5,344 nucleotides of DNA from Burkholderiales bacterium. Its GTDB lineage: Bacteria > Pseudomonadota > Gammaproteobacteria > Burkholderiales > JAEUMW01. The DNA lies in the NCBI GenBank assembly GCA_016791285.1, contig JAEUMX010000139.1, positions 1 through 5,344 on the forward strand. The letters are read 5' to 3'. The notes below the pieces were generated by a model. The model saw only the letters and a program-made list of their open reading frames with translations. It was not told where the DNA came from and made no database searches. Shown here piece after piece: positions 5,228 through 5,344 of this stretch. Position numbers and translations under genes: made by a program. Numbering within the stretch: the first letter of the stretch is position 1; each line of letters begins with the position of its first letter.

Positions 5228-5311
5228 CAGCACGCCGCACCGGACGCGCGCGCGAGCACCGGCGCTTTTCAACCACCGCGCCGCGCGCGCCGGTGAGCGT
5301 GGACGTTGGGC
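5222..5311 (+). other. Integron attC-like recombination site
   Basis: This 90-bp imperfect palindrome starts with GCCTAAC (5222-5228), matching RYYYAAC. It ends with GTTGGGC (5305-5311), matching the core GTTRRRY cut by integron integrase. The two ends are complementary at 6 of 7 positions. Inside them CACGC (5231-5235) pairs with GCGTG (5297-5301), and CACCGG (5238-5243) pairs with CCGGTG (5290-5295). The spacers are unequal (AG against GAC, CG against A), giving the unpaired spacer and extrahelical bases that fold-specific attC recognition needs. The middle is GC-rich and self-complementary around TTTTCAACCACC. The site begins within the stop codon of the preceding gene and points the same way, as in a cassette. 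The 33 bases after it would be the start of the next cassette; no gene can be seen there. Confidence 0.85.
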
Positions 5312-5344
5312 GTCTCAGTCATTGCCGGTGTATTCGGAGAACTA

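Overview
The window joins two unlike regions. The left 2.9 kb, all on the minus strand, is part of a polysaccharide (O-antigen or exopolysaccharide) sugar-nucleotide cluster. In transcription order it holds glucose-1-phosphate cytidylyltransferase (rfbF type, 2162-2938), a possible decayed methyltransferase remnant (2008-2136), an NAD-dependent sugar epimerase/dehydratase (867-1907) and a family 2 glycosyltransferase that runs off the left edge (1-800). RfbF would make CDP-glucose, the SDR enzyme would modify a nucleotide sugar, and the glycosyltransferase would transfer a sugar to a growing glycan. The dehydratase expected after RfbF (CDP-glucose 4,6-dehydratase) is not in this window.

The right 2 kb, on the plus strand, is accessory DNA. 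A complete IS3-family insertion sequence (about 3385-4744, OrfA plus OrfB with an intact DD(35)E triad) sits between two broken coding pieces. On its left is a short start fragment with a good ribosome-binding site (3329-3384). On its right is a 33-residue C-terminal tail (4746-4847) built on an 11-residue repeat. The tail's stop codon overlaps the ATG of a complete small CxxCxxCC (YkgJ-type) cysteine-cluster protein (4844-5227). That gene's own stop lies inside a 90-bp imperfect palindrome (5222-5311) with the hallmarks of an integron attC site: GCCTAAC at one end, GTTGGGC at the other, and paired inner boxes. The right part therefore looks like an integron gene cassette, interrupted by an IS, next to a surface-polysaccharide locus. 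No integrase gene is visible.

The regions 1908-2161 and 2939-3328 hold no convincing intact gene. The latter probably carries divergent control signals for rfbF (leftward) and the cassette-side genes (rightward). High GC content, rfb-type genes, an IS3 element and an attC-like site suggest a Gram-negative proteobacterium. The exact taxon cannot be read from the sequence.
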